A stretch of DNA of 64,000 bases from positions 186,001 to 250,000 of the forward strand of contig NZ_CVRB01000006.1 of NCBI RefSeq assembly GCF_001048695.1, written 5' to 3'. Shown piece by piece: positions 25,793 to 34,375 of the stretch. How positions within the stretch are numbered: position 1 is the stretch's first letter; every line of letters begins with the position of its first letter. The notes under the pieces were generated by a model. The model searched no databases. It was not told the DNA's origin and worked only from the letters and a program-made list of their open reading frames with translations. This stretch comes from Neobacillus massiliamazoniensis (GTDB lineage Bacteria; Bacillota; Bacilli; Bacillales; Cytobacillaceae). Made by a program: the position numbers and the translations under genes.

Positions 25793-27127
25793 TTAGTCTA
25801 AATCCCCAGACTGCACAGATTTATCTGAATCCTCAAATACCAATGATGCATTCCGTGGGACGACTGTTTTACAAATTAGATAAACCATTACAGTTGCGAC
25901 TACACTCATTATTGCAACAGATAGTTGTGGTGCATTAAAGTTAATAAATAAAGATATTCCGGATGCGATTACCCACGTAACAAATGCTAGTGGGCGCCAT
26001 GAACGTTCTAATGCTGACTTATGAGTTTTTCGGAATATGATTTGATCCATTATCATTATTGTTCCAATTGGCGGAACAAGAATTCCAAGTAAGTTAAACC
26101 ACTCAGGTAATTTACCCCAAATTCCAGATAGTGCGGCAATTATACCAATTACCCCCAAAATAACTGTAATCGATCTCATCCCTTTACCAGTCATGTGGGA
26201 CCATCCAATTGCACCATTGTATAAACAATGGGTACATACAGAACCTAAACTAATGAAAACAAACAGAACTGAGACAAGAGATAAAAATGATCCATGACCT
26301 GTAAGAACCATCAAAATATTTCCACCATTCGTAACTGCATCAGGAATAACTCCGGTCGCAACGACAATTCCTCCTACGATCTGGGCTACGAAATTCCCTA
26401 AAGGAAAAGCAGTAATTGATGCCAAAACTGCTTCCTTTCCATTTTTGGACCAACGAGTAAAATCCGCTGTCATTGTCCCAGAATCTGCAAACCCCGCAAA
26501 AACCATAGACGCCACCATACCCATTGTAATCGCTCCTGCAGAACTAGCAACAGGCTTATATTCCAAAATACCAGTAACCCCCGATTTTACCGCAAACACA
26601 ATTGCCACAATACTGAGAACAACATAAAGTGGAGCGGCAATCCAGCCTAAAACGGATAGGGCCTTAATTCCCAAGAATGTGATTACGATATAAATCAAAC
26701 CACCGACTATAATCATCAGGATTTCATTGTAACCAAAAGTATTATGCATCATTGCTCCAGTTAACCCTACATTGACTGCAAACCAACCAATTACGACTAC
26801 TGCAAGCAATCCAGAGACTAAATAATATCCCCTTTTTCCAAAGGATTCTTTAGCTAATAGATTAAAGTTTAAACCAGTTTCCCCGGCACGGTAACTAAGG
26901 AATCCGACGAATATAAACAAAGCCAGATTTCCTAATAACATACTAAGTGCTCCATTTACAAACCCCAACTGAGCCACAACAGTACCGCCAAATACAGCAC
27001 TAAATAATTGCATTGGGAATCCAAACCATACTGCAACTATTGAACCTAAAGATTTCCGGTAGTGTTTTGGAACAGCTTCCTGTTCAAATTCAGGATCTAA
27101 AGACCTTTGTTCCATTTCTTTACTCAT
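25793..27127 (-). CDS. NCS1/CodB-type cytosine/purine permease
   Basis: This 444-residue protein with about twelve helices belongs to the purine-cytosine permease family. It has the N-terminal GSIVAVWFGFPMQLF region, RAGETGLNFNLLAKESFGKRG and FADSGTMTADFTRWSKNGKEA. The ATG follows AGGAGG. It lies between FAH 2 and the amidase on the same strand, so all three are probably one operon. The substrate is likely a nucleobase, hydantoin or related ring compound. It is only distantly like the allantoin permease at 20.2 kb, so two different substrates are served. Confidence 0.82.
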   Translation of the reverse strand: MSKEMEQRSLDPEFEQEAVPKHYRKSLGSIVAVWFGFPMQLFSAVFGGTVVAQLGFVNGALSMLLGNLALFIFVGFLSYRAGETGLNFNLLAKESFGKRGYYLVSGLLAVVVIGWFAVNVGLTGAMMHNTFGYNEILMIIVGGLIYIVITFLGIKALSVLGWIAAPLYVVLSIVAIVFAVKSGVTGILEYKPVASSAGAITMGMVASMVFAGFADSGTMTADFTRWSKNGKEAVLASITAFPLGNFVAQIVGGIVVATGVIPDAVTNGGNILMVLTGHGSFLSLVSVLFVFISLGSVCTHCLYNGAIGWSHMTGKGMRSITVILGVIGIIAALSGIWGKLPEWFNLLGILVPPIGTIMIMDQIIFRKTHKSALERSWRPLAFVTWVIASGISLFINFNAPQLSVAIMSVVATVMVYLICKTVVPRNASLVFEDSDKSVQSGDLD

Positions 27128-27242
27128 TTTATTACCTCCTCAATTAATACCAGAAAATAAATTAATAGAGCAAATCAAACTATTAGGTTTCTCTAAGATG
27201 GTTCATGTGAATCAGTTGTCTAAATCAATGAGAATTTGTCAA

Positions 27243-28184
27243 TCACAGTTCATAAATTCTATCAATTTTCTTCACTTTATTTGTTAATACTCCAATTGGC
27301 TGAATTTCGCACTCTACAACATCGCCATCCTTCAAAAATCCTGGAGGATTACTTGCATAGCCGCAACCTCCAGGTGTAGCTGTTGCAATGATATCTCCAG
27401 GTTCAAGTGTAAATCCTTCAGAAATTGCGGCAATAATTTCTGGAATCTTGAATAACATTGAACTGGTAGAAATTTGTTGACGAACTTCTCCATTTACACG
27501 TAAAGTCATAAAAAGGGAATGAGGGTCAGTTATCTCTCCTTTGTCCACTATTGCTGGTCCAATTGGGCAAAATGTATCGAGGCCTTTTCCCTGGTAGAAT
27601 TGGGAAACTCTAAACTGAAGATCCCGTGCGCTGATATCATTTAGAATCGTATAACCAAATACGTGATCCATGGCAGCACTAACCGGTATATTTTTCCCAC
27701 GTTTTCCAATTACAATGCCTAGCTCAATTTCATAATCCAGTTTATTCGTTAATGTCGGATCCAGATGAATATAGTCATTGGACCCTATAACTGAGGATGC
27801 CGGCTTTGCAAAAAATACTGGAACTTCCGGCAATTGATACGGGCATCCTGTTGCCTTTGAATTTTGGTCAATATGCTCCTCATAATTTAAACCTAAACAA
27901 ATCACTTCACGAAGTGGTCGTGGAAATGGAGCTAATAGTTTAACAGATTCCGAAGGAACAGCAAATTCAGCTAGTAAACCGCTTTCAAACCATGTACTCC
28001 AGTTTTCATAAATTAGAGGTATTATGAATTCGTGGTATTCAATAAAATCGGCCATTGAAGAAGGCGGTTTTTTTACTAATTGAGTATCCTCCAACAATTC
28101 AGCAATTATAACAATCTTTCCATCCCATTCAATTCCGTAGCTATATTTGGCGTGTGGTTTTGTTTCAAAAGATACAAATCGCAT
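27243..28184 (-). CDS. Fumarylacetoacetate hydrolase (FAH) family protein 2
   Basis: This 313-residue FAH-family enzyme starts its catalytic domain near VICLGLNYEEH. It has the metal-ligand motif LDYEIELGIVIGK, then ISARDLQ, FCPIGPAIV and LEPGDIIATATPGGC. The usual GTPxGV loop is ATPGGC here, so the substrate pocket may differ from FAH 1. The ATG follows AAAAGGGG. It is the first gene of the FAH/NCS1/amidase group. Upstream lie a cre-like site, a GntR-type operator and an IclR-type palindrome. One proposal is ureidoglycolate lyase, because no AllA-type gene is visible; this is inference only. Confidence 0.8.
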   Translation of the reverse strand: MRFVSFETKPHAKYSYGIEWDGKIVIIAELLEDTQLVKKPPSSMADFIEYHEFIIPLIYENWSTWFESGLLAEFAVPSESVKLLAPFPRPLREVICLGLNYEEHIDQNSKATGCPYQLPEVPVFFAKPASSVIGSNDYIHLDPTLTNKLDYEIELGIVIGKRGKNIPVSAAMDHVFGYTILNDISARDLQFRVSQFYQGKGLDTFCPIGPAIVDKGEITDPHSLFMTLRVNGEVRQQISTSSMLFKIPEIIAAISEGFTLEPGDIIATATPGGCGYASNPPGFLKDGDVVECEIQPIGVLTNKVKKIDRIYEL

Positions 28185-28368
28185 TTTAATCCCCTTTTAA
28201 TAACAATATTTTTTCCGCAAATTATTCTTGAGTCATACTTCCTGTGATAGTCAGTATCTCCAGACAATATAATTTGTGTGTATTTTCTTTCTAACTCCCC
28301 TTTCTTATCATTGGATTTACTACTAGCAGTAACCTTATTTTCCGGAGAACACCTCCTCAATTAAATCG

Positions 28369-28382
28369 TTAAATCGCTTACA
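28369..28382 (-). promoter_or_regulatory. cre-like site upstream of FAH protein 2
   Basis: Minus strand TGTAAGCGATTTAA fits the CcpA consensus except near its end. A second TGTAAGCG half lies near 28444. TGTAAGCG also begins the cre-like site at 15776. Confidence 0.35.
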
Positions 28383-28776
28383 AAATGATTGGTTAAAAAG
28401 TTTTAAAGTATTAATAAAAATTGATAAGTAATTCACTGTTAGCCGCTTACAAAAACATTTCAATATTAGAGCTCTTAAACGAATAAGTTTAATGGTATTC
28501 TTATTAATTCAAAAAACGTAAATTGAACGCAATCATTTAAATTAGCCAAAAGAGTAACTCCTGAACTGATATCCTTTTTTTAACGTGTCATCCATCGAGT
28601 TTTTAGGAAAATGACTATTTATAATGAAAAAAATTCAATAAGTCTTTATCCTATTAAAAAGGTTTAAAGAATTTTTTACAGTTGAGGTCGGTTAACAGAT
28701 GTTTTTTAATTCACTTGTGAGGACACTTTTTTTGTCTACTTTTTTTTAGGAAAGAAATCCATACTCCACTCCTTAA

Positions 28777-28906
28777 TGTCGTCTCTCGACACCTTATCCA
28801 ATTTAATTTTACTTTTAATCATAATTATCGAATTTGTTGCTTATTACGAAACGGTGTTTCTTGATAAGCCTAAATAAAGAATAACATCACATTTTTGTAA
28901 ATTCAA
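28777..28906 (-). promoter_or_regulatory. Promoter with IclR-type and GntR-type palindromes
   Basis: Minus strand, in order: -35 TTGAAT (28901-28906), 17-base spacer, -10 TATTCT (28878-28883); perfect GAAAC-GGT-GTTTC (28848-28860) within a longer palindrome with GCTTAT/ATAAGC outer arms; then TGTCG-TCTCT-CGACA (28777-28791). An AAGGAG and an 8-codon frame (MDFFPKKK) follow near 28765. FAH 2 starts about 590 bases downstream, so a gene may have been lost between. Confidence 0.65.
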
Positions 28907-29477
28907 TATTATTTTTTAAATTTTCTTAAAATTATTCGGTCTCATTATAATTGGTGTATATCATTTGATACATTAGATCCAACATAAAAACTTCTCCTAT
29001 TTTTTCATTTAAAGAAATGAGTAAAACATTTTTAAGTATTATTAAATGAGTAAACTTCATAGTTCAAACCTCATGATATGACTAAGTTTGTTAGCCATGA
29101 AAAAGGAGTAAACTCCCTAACATCTCGAAAGGTATAGTTTACGACAAGAAAGTTTATTTGGTGGAAGAATTAAATCAACATGTCTCCACGGTTGGATCTT
29201 TGAGTTTCTTTATCCAACTTAATAGACATTAATTCAAAAATAATAGTTTTCTTTACAAACACCACTCAGAGTTGTGTTAGTTAATTTGATTAAGCTATTT
29301 GCCATTTTGTCCCTCAGCTTGATAAGAATATCTCTCGAATTTTCACTGATTCACTGGGTTTCAAAATCCATGTTATCATAATAAACGATAAATAAAATGA
29401 GTTCAGATCACTCTGCCTCATGGGACTATGGAGTTCCATTAATAAAGGATGATTCTTTTCATTTTGATATCAGAATG
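28907..29477. other. Intergenic stretch without recognisable genes
   Basis: This is AT-rich. I see no open frame of credible composition and no ribosome binding site. Confidence 0.4.
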
Positions 29478-29479
29478 TG

Positions 29480-29515
29480 AAAAGGCTGCCCAAAAGTTAT
29501 ACTTTTGGAGCAGTC
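29480..29515 (-). terminator. Terminator downstream of the NCS2 permease and DapA remnant
   Basis: GCTGCCCAAAAGT pairs with ACTTTTGGAGCAG around a 3-base loop; on the minus strand a TTTT follows. It ends transcripts that come from the allantoin genes at higher coordinates. Confidence 0.7.
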
Positions 29516-29597
29516 ACACCTTCTACTTACACCCCGTGCCCGCCTAACAAATTATATCTTTAAAGTCTAGTGGAGCTTTTTCTAGCAAATATGCAAT

Positions 29598-29750
29598 CTA
29601 AGAAAGATCACTACTTGCCTCCTTTATAGTAGAAATATTTCTGAAACGTAGTTTTGCATCTGTTACTACGTCTACCACCGATCTTTCTGAAATATTATAG
29701 AGCATAATAGGAAGATCTATTAAAGGCGTTACCATTACGGTTAATAGACA
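29598..29750 (-). pseudogene. DapA/N-acetylneuraminate-lyase family remnant
   Basis: One minus-strand frame reads LIDLPIMLYNISERSVVDVV, then RNISTIKEASSDLS and a stop. This is the central part of the dihydrodipicolinate-synthase family, which has LPIMLYNIPGRTG and NIxGIKEASGD; the Lys in IKEAS is the Schiff-base residue. Both ends are missing. It may once have been a 2-oxo-acid aldolase of the glyoxylate/allantoin region. Confidence 0.75.
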
Positions 29751-29854
29751 TTCAAAAAGTCAGTCAAAAAATTTTTTTATAATATGCAATACCGGAAAAT
29801 GATATCCTATTTCTTGCTAATATAAGATTACCCACTCTTAAAGAGAAAAAATGA

Positions 29855-31126
29855 CTATCCAACTAATTTAGTCGTTAACTTATTCCAATCAATAATTTTT
29901 TCTAAAATGATCGATATAATAACACCCATTATGAGGCCATTTGTAATGAAAGGCTGCAAAAGTACTGGAATACTGCCAAATAAAGCTGGCGGGATATTCA
30001 TAATACTGACTCCAATTAGTACTGGACCAGCTAAACGGAATATCGTTTCAGAGTTAAATAAAGTACCCTTTAAGCTGTTTAATGCTGTCCCAAACAATTG
30101 AAGATAAGCGACAAATAAAACAGCGTTGCCTATTGTTAGTGGCATAGTTCCTAAAAATCCCCCTAATGGCGGAATAACTCCAAGGAGTGTAAACAAGAAT
30201 CCACTAATAATAAATGGCTTTCTGTTATATAACTTTGTACTTTGTAAAAACCCTATTGTAGATGTAAAGGGCGTAAAAGGAACCAAGCCGAAAATTGCAG
30301 TAATAACCACAAAAATACCTGTTATAAAAATAGATCTTCTGTATAGATTCTGTTCCACCTTTTCCTTGTATACATCAGCAGTAGCCTGAATGGAAGCAAA
30401 AGAATTTGTTAATGTCAGAAGGGCTGCAAAAAAGGACACAAAAATAATGCCCAGCTCCAAGTTTGGAGTTCCAAGAGGAAAGAAAGTGAATGCCATACTA
30501 GAAGAGCTTTCCTTTGGAAGATCAGACGGAAATATTATTCGATATAATAACCACCCCACAATAATTCCGATAAGAATCGAAAAATTGCCTAGTACTTTTC
30601 CTCCTTTAATTCTTAAAAGGCTTACGAAAATGACAATCCCAATTGAAAATAAACTGACTGGGAGATCAATTGTCCCACTTTCGGTTATTTTAAACATTCC
30701 TTTGAAGAATATAAAAATAAGCTGAAAGGTTAGCAAGAATATATAAACGCTTATCACCATCGGCTTAATTATTTTCTGTATAGTAGAAATGAGATTGAAC
30801 GCCGCAATCACAACAGTTACAACTCCTGCTAGTAGAAAACCTGTTGCAATTCCTCCTCCAACCGTTGAAAGGTCCATCTGAAGTGCAGAGGCAGAGATAC
30901 CCATATTTAATATTAAGCCCCACAATAGCCCCGCGTGGCTATCCAATAATGGATAACGATGCCCAATCCAAGACTGCAGGATACTAGAAATTCCTGTAAA
31001 GATAAAGGAGCATCTTATTGTCATTTCAATCGCATTTGTAGGGAGTTGGAACGCAGCTCCTACAGAAATTGGAACAACAACGGTATTGGCAAACATAAAA
31101 AAAAGCCACTGTAAAGGAGACAACAT
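29855..31126 (-). CDS. NCS2-family uracil/xanthine permease
   Basis: This protein of about 423 residues and twelve or more helices belongs to the nucleobase:cation symporter-2 family. It begins LSPLQWLFFMFANTVVVPIS, which contains the family's first helix, and has GHRYPLLDSHAGLLWG and a FVxFFAAL-type helix later. ATG 31126 is chosen because AAGGAG lies eleven bases upstream; a GTG at 31153 has only a weak binding site. It is the last gene of the run from transketolase through AllC and AllE. Substrate could be uric acid, xanthine, uracil or allantoin. Confidence 0.8.
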   Translation of the reverse strand: MLSPLQWLFFMFANTVVVPISVGAAFQLPTNAIEMTIRCSFIFTGISSILQSWIGHRYPLLDSHAGLLWGLILNMGISASALQMDLSTVGGGIATGFLLAGVVTVVIAAFNLISTIQKIIKPMVISVYIFLLTFQLIFIFFKGMFKITESGTIDLPVSLFSIGIVIFVSLLRIKGGKVLGNFSILIGIIVGWLLYRIIFPSDLPKESSSSMAFTFFPLGTPNLELGIIFVSFFAALLTLTNSFASIQATADVYKEKVEQNLYRRSIFITGIFVVITAIFGLVPFTPFTSTIGFLQSTKLYNRKPFIISGFLFTLLGVIPPLGGFLGTMPLTIGNAVLFVAYLQLFGTALNSLKGTLFNSETIFRLAGPVLIGVSIMNIPPALFGSIPVLLQPFITNGLIMGVIISIILEKIIDWNKLTTKLVG

Positions 31127-31300
31127 TGTTACAATAGCTCCTTGCTTTATCACTTATCATCACTTCTTCCAAACTCAATTTTTGCTTAAATCGTCTATAA
31201 GCTCATCATAGAAGCCAATTCTTAAACCGATTGTTTCTTTGGATTCAATAGGTTTTTTATATAAATTCCAAATCTTCTTTTTTGCAATATATAAAGTTAA

Positions 31301-31333
31301 GAGAAGCGACTGTCTTCATTACAATCGCTTCTC
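31301..31333 (-). terminator. Hairpin after the small cupin gene
   Basis: GAGAAGCGA (31301-31309) pairs with TCGCTTCTC (31325-31333). The T-tail on the minus strand is weak (TTAACTTTAT), so this may be a partial terminator before the NCS2 gene. The 313 bases between the cupin and NCS2 genes hold nothing else that I recognise. Confidence 0.55.
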
Positions 31334-31439
31334 TTTAATCACTTATTTTCGATAATGTATATAACATCCACGATTTTTTGAAGGATTCTTAAATTATTTA
31401 GCTCAACTTGTTTAAGGTTTAATTGTTTTAGTTTTAATA

Positions 31440-31832
31440 CTAATATCTTGTTATATCCATTGGCAATGAACCTGCAGCAAAGCCTACAAATACGAATCGG
31501 TCTTTTCCTGTATTAAGCATTCCATGAATTTGGTTAGGTTTGGCCAATAATACCATTCCTTTTCTGATTGGGATTTCATTCTCTAGGTCTGGGAAATATG
31601 TTCCTTCCCCCTCTATGCAAACCCATATATCATCAACATTCGAATGGGAATGTAAATATAAATCCTGCCCAGGCTCAAGACACCAAACTGCCCCAACCGT
31701 TTTATCTGTTTCATAGAAATAGTTTTTTTGAGCTTCATTTGGATCAAATTTTGCTATCTTATCAATTTCAAAGACTCTTTCAGCCATTATTTCATCGATG
31801 TTTGTCACAGTCGCTTTCTCTTCCAATTCCAA
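31440..31832 (-). CDS. Small cupin in the allantoin cluster
   Basis: This is a single-domain cupin of about 130 residues. Motif 1 is LHSHSNVDDIWVCIEGEG, motif 2 is PIRKGMVLLAKPNQIHGM. Metal ligands His-His-Asp/Glu-His appear present. It lies just after AllE and before the NCS2 transporter, so it may act on ureidoglycolate or glyoxylate. Ureidoglycolate lyase AllA also has a cupin-like fold, but this protein is shorter and does not show AllA signatures I could recognise. The start is TTG 31832 or TTG 31826; the second has better spacing from GGGG. Confidence 0.72.
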   Translation of the reverse strand: MELEEKATVTNIDEIMAERVFEIDKIAKFDPNEAQKNYFYETDKTVGAVWCLEPGQDLYLHSHSNVDDIWVCIEGEGTYFPDLENEIPIRKGMVLLAKPNQIHGMLNTGKDRFVFVGFAAGSLPMDITRY

Positions 31833-31941
31833 AACCCCTTTTTATTAATAAGTTTTTGAATTTATATTAATATGAAGAACAACTATTTAATATCTTTCTT
31901 TTCTTCAAGCGATTTATTTCTAATATACAGAAATTACTCTT

Positions 31942-31957
31942 GAGAAATAGATTTCTC
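31942..31957. promoter_or_regulatory. 16-base perfect palindrome upstream of the small cupin gene
   Basis: GAGAAAT and ATTTCTC flank AG. It lies 110 bases before the cupin start, after allE. It may be an operator or a weak hairpin; no T-tail follows. Confidence 0.35.
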
Positions 31958-32088
31958 TAAATTCTCATCGATAAATTATTAGGCCCATTGGGTTTGGTAA
32001 CCATATACTGCTACAATAATTTTTTCCAACTTTGATTGATTCTCATGAAGCTGGCATTTACTAAATTTATTTTTAAAATATATGACTA

Positions 32089-32853
32089 TTACAAAGCTGC
32101 ATCACGGTTACAATCTTTAGAGTAGACATATGTTAAATTTTCTCTTCCTACCGCATAAGCTGCCTGATGTACGTAAGGACCCATAAATATATAATCCCCT
32201 TTTTTCACTGGAACCCATTGATTGTCTAGATTATACATACCTTCTCCCGAGAGTAGGTACGCACCATGTTCCTGAACATGTGTTTCGATAAATGGATGAC
32301 ATGCAGCGGGATCAAAAGAAAGAATATGAAAATTCATATCGAAATCTATATCTGTAGGCAAAAGATCTTTAATATTGACATTGTGCATGTTATCATAATT
32401 TCTATATTCAATTTTATTTGCATGGTTTGAATAGACCCATGGCTTCCGGCCTTTAAGTGGACGATATTTTTGCTTATAAAGGAAGAGTCTGGAATCTTCA
32501 CCCCAATTGTTTTCTAAATACATTTTTGTTCCCGGAGGACAGTATAAATAACCGCTTTCTTCAAGCTCAAACTCTTGCTCGCCTGCAGCAGCTTTAATTT
32601 TCCCTTCAATAACATATACGAATGTCTCTACATCTTCTTGCCCACCAAAACCCTCGGTATTCTTTCCTTCATTTTGCATTGTTACAATGTAATCGACAAA
32701 GCTAGCTCCTAGCTTAGGAGAGCCCAAAATGGATATAATACAATTCTCAAACCCAGGTATAACATTATTAACCAATCCTTCAGGTGCAATTAATGCATAT
32801 TTACCGTGCTCAATTATTGATCTACTCGATAATAAATCTTTAGGATAACCCAT
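32089..32853 (-). CDS. allE: (S)-ureidoglycine aminohydrolase
   Basis: This bicupin enzyme removes ammonia from (S)-ureidoglycine to give (S)-ureidoglycolate and protects the unstable intermediate. The 254-residue protein is collinear with E. coli AllE (YlbA). Shared stretches include GLVNNVIPGFENC, SPKLGASFVDYIVT, GYLYCPPGTKM, ETHVQEHGAYLLSG and the C-terminal YSKDCNRD. The His-His-Gln/Glu metal site of the second cupin is in ETHVQEHGAY. ATG 32853 is preferred, with GAAGGGAAG upstream. It follows AllC, whose product is its substrate. Confidence 0.93.
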   Translation of the reverse strand: MGYPKDLLSSRSIIEHGKYALIAPEGLVNNVIPGFENCIISILGSPKLGASFVDYIVTMQNEGKNTEGFGGQEDVETFVYVIEGKIKAAAGEQEFELEESGYLYCPPGTKMYLENNWGEDSRLFLYKQKYRPLKGRKPWVYSNHANKIEYRNYDNMHNVNIKDLLPTDIDFDMNFHILSFDPAACHPFIETHVQEHGAYLLSGEGMYNLDNQWVPVKKGDYIFMGPYVHQAAYAVGRENLTYVYSKDCNRDAAL

Positions 32854-32901
32854 CTTATTTAAACTTCCCTTCAAATTGTTTTAATATATAAGTCTCTTTC
32901 A

Positions 32902-34149
32902 TTATTGTTTTGAAGCTAATTTAATTACTGTAGAATAAAGAACTTCTGCTCCTACACCCATATCTTCTTCAGTAACGAATTCATCAGGGTGATGACTAAG
33001 TCCATCTTTACAACGAACGAAAATCATTGCAACTTTAGTTACATCAGCCATTGCCATTGCATCATGACCAGCACCACTCACAAGACTGACAACGCTTCCA
33101 CTTCGCTCACTAATGGCCTCTTCGATTAATTTAATCATGCCTTCGTTACAGTATACAGGTTCAACTTCCATTACTTGATCAAACTTTATTTGAAGTCCTC
33201 TGGATTCAGCTATTCTATGGCTTTCAGCTAAAATTGCATCTATGGCTTTTTGTTTACGTTCAACATTTAAATCACGAATATCCAGCGTTCCTGTTACAAG
33301 TCCAGGTATAACATTACTAGCACCCGGACTAACAGTAAGTTTACCAACTGTTGCAACTAATGGTTTATTTTCTAGAGCAATATTCTCAATGTAGGAAATG
33401 AGATCACTTGCACCTAAAAGTGCATCTTGTCTAATAGCAACAGGAACTGTCCCTGCATGACCGGGTTTTCCGATAATTTCAAAAGAAAATCTTGTAGCAC
33501 CAGCAATCCCACTGACTACTCCAACAGGTTTATTCTCCTTCTCAAGGACAGGCCCCTGTTCAATATGAACTTCTAAATATGCGAGAAGTTCTTCTGGAGT
33601 ACGTCTAGCGTTTTTATAATCATATGGATTAACAATCCCAATTCCCTTTAATGCTTCAGCAATTGTTATTCCATTTTCATCTGCTCTTTCTAAATCTTCA
33701 GCTGTAAAAGTTCCTGCAATCGCTTTACTTCCAAGGAAAGTTGAGTGAAACCTTACACCTTCCTCATCACAAAAACCAACCACTTCTAATGGATTGTCTA
33801 AAATAACGCCATTATCTCGAAGAGTTTGAACAACTTCTATTCCAGTTATAACTCCTAAAACACCGTCGAATTTACCTGCTTCAATCACGCTATCTAAATG
33901 GGAACCAATCAATAAAACTGAAGCTGTAGGATTTTTCCCTTCATAACGACCGATAATATTGTTAAGACCATCTTTTCTTACTGTCATTCCGGCTGCTTTC
34001 ATCCACTCTTCAACTAGTCTTTCTGCTTCTAAACTTTCCACTGTGAAAGGTAGTCTTGTGACACCAACAGATGTAGACGAACAACCAGCAAGTTGTTCGA
34101 TTCTAGTACTAATTCTTTTAGAATCAACGTTATACTGAAGTTTAATCAA
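32902..34149 (-). CDS. allC: Allantoate amidohydrolase
   Basis: AllC hydrolyses allantoate to (S)-ureidoglycine, CO2 and ammonia. The 415-residue protein is an M20/M40-type dimetal amidohydrolase. The metal site shows GSHLDSVIEAGKFDGVLGV, CDEEGVRF and HIEQGPVLE, and the late SGAGHDAMAMA with HHPDE. These are typical of the AllC/hydantoinase-carbamoylase branch; the presence of allB and allE favours AllC. TTG 34149 follows GGAAG. Together with AllE it converts allantoate to ureidoglycolate. Confidence 0.9.
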   Translation of the reverse strand: MIKLQYNVDSKRISTRIEQLAGCSSTSVGVTRLPFTVESLEAERLVEEWMKAAGMTVRKDGLNNIIGRYEGKNPTASVLLIGSHLDSVIEAGKFDGVLGVITGIEVVQTLRDNGVILDNPLEVVGFCDEEGVRFHSTFLGSKAIAGTFTAEDLERADENGITIAEALKGIGIVNPYDYKNARRTPEELLAYLEVHIEQGPVLEKENKPVGVVSGIAGATRFSFEIIGKPGHAGTVPVAIRQDALLGASDLISYIENIALENKPLVATVGKLTVSPGASNVIPGLVTGTLDIRDLNVERKQKAIDAILAESHRIAESRGLQIKFDQVMEVEPVYCNEGMIKLIEEAISERSGSVVSLVSGAGHDAMAMADVTKVAMIFVRCKDGLSHHPDEFVTEEDMGVGAEVLYSTVIKLASKQ

Positions 34150-34257
34150 ACGATCACTTCCTTAACAATTTCATCTATAAAAAATTCAATGTTTATATAC
34201 AAAACATAATTTACTATTAATAAAATCCCAAAAGGTTATGTTTCTACTTAGATAATT

Positions 34258-34353
34258 ATGATTAATAATCATTAGAAAGGTAGATTAATATGTGATATAC
34301 TATTTATTATTCTATTTAATGAGATTAACTAGCGACAAGTAAAGATACTTGTC
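34258..34353. promoter_or_regulatory. Two palindromes between isomerase and allC genes
   Basis: ATGATTA-A-TAATCAT lies at 34258-34272 and GACAAGTA-N4-TACTTGTC at 34334-34353. The first may be an operator for a promoter of allC; the second could be a hairpin after the isomerase gene. Neither has a T-tail. Confidence 0.4.
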
Positions 34354-34375
34354 ACCAGTTTATGTTTGGAATCTA

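Noticed and set aside
28106..28360. 84-codon minus-strand open frame overlapping the start of FAH 2
   Set aside because: It overlaps FAH 2 by 79 bases in another frame, has a poorly placed start, and its product looks random; FAH 2 has its own good binding site.
29643..29655. GAAAC-GTA-GTTTT resembling the IclR-type palindrome
   Set aside because: It lies inside the coding part of the DapA remnant and lacks the GTTGCTTATTA flank; probably chance.
34258..34272. Palindrome first read as a Fur box
   Set aside because: The arms are ATGATTA/TAATCAT, not the GATAAT pattern of Fur, and no iron genes are near; kept only as a palindrome.
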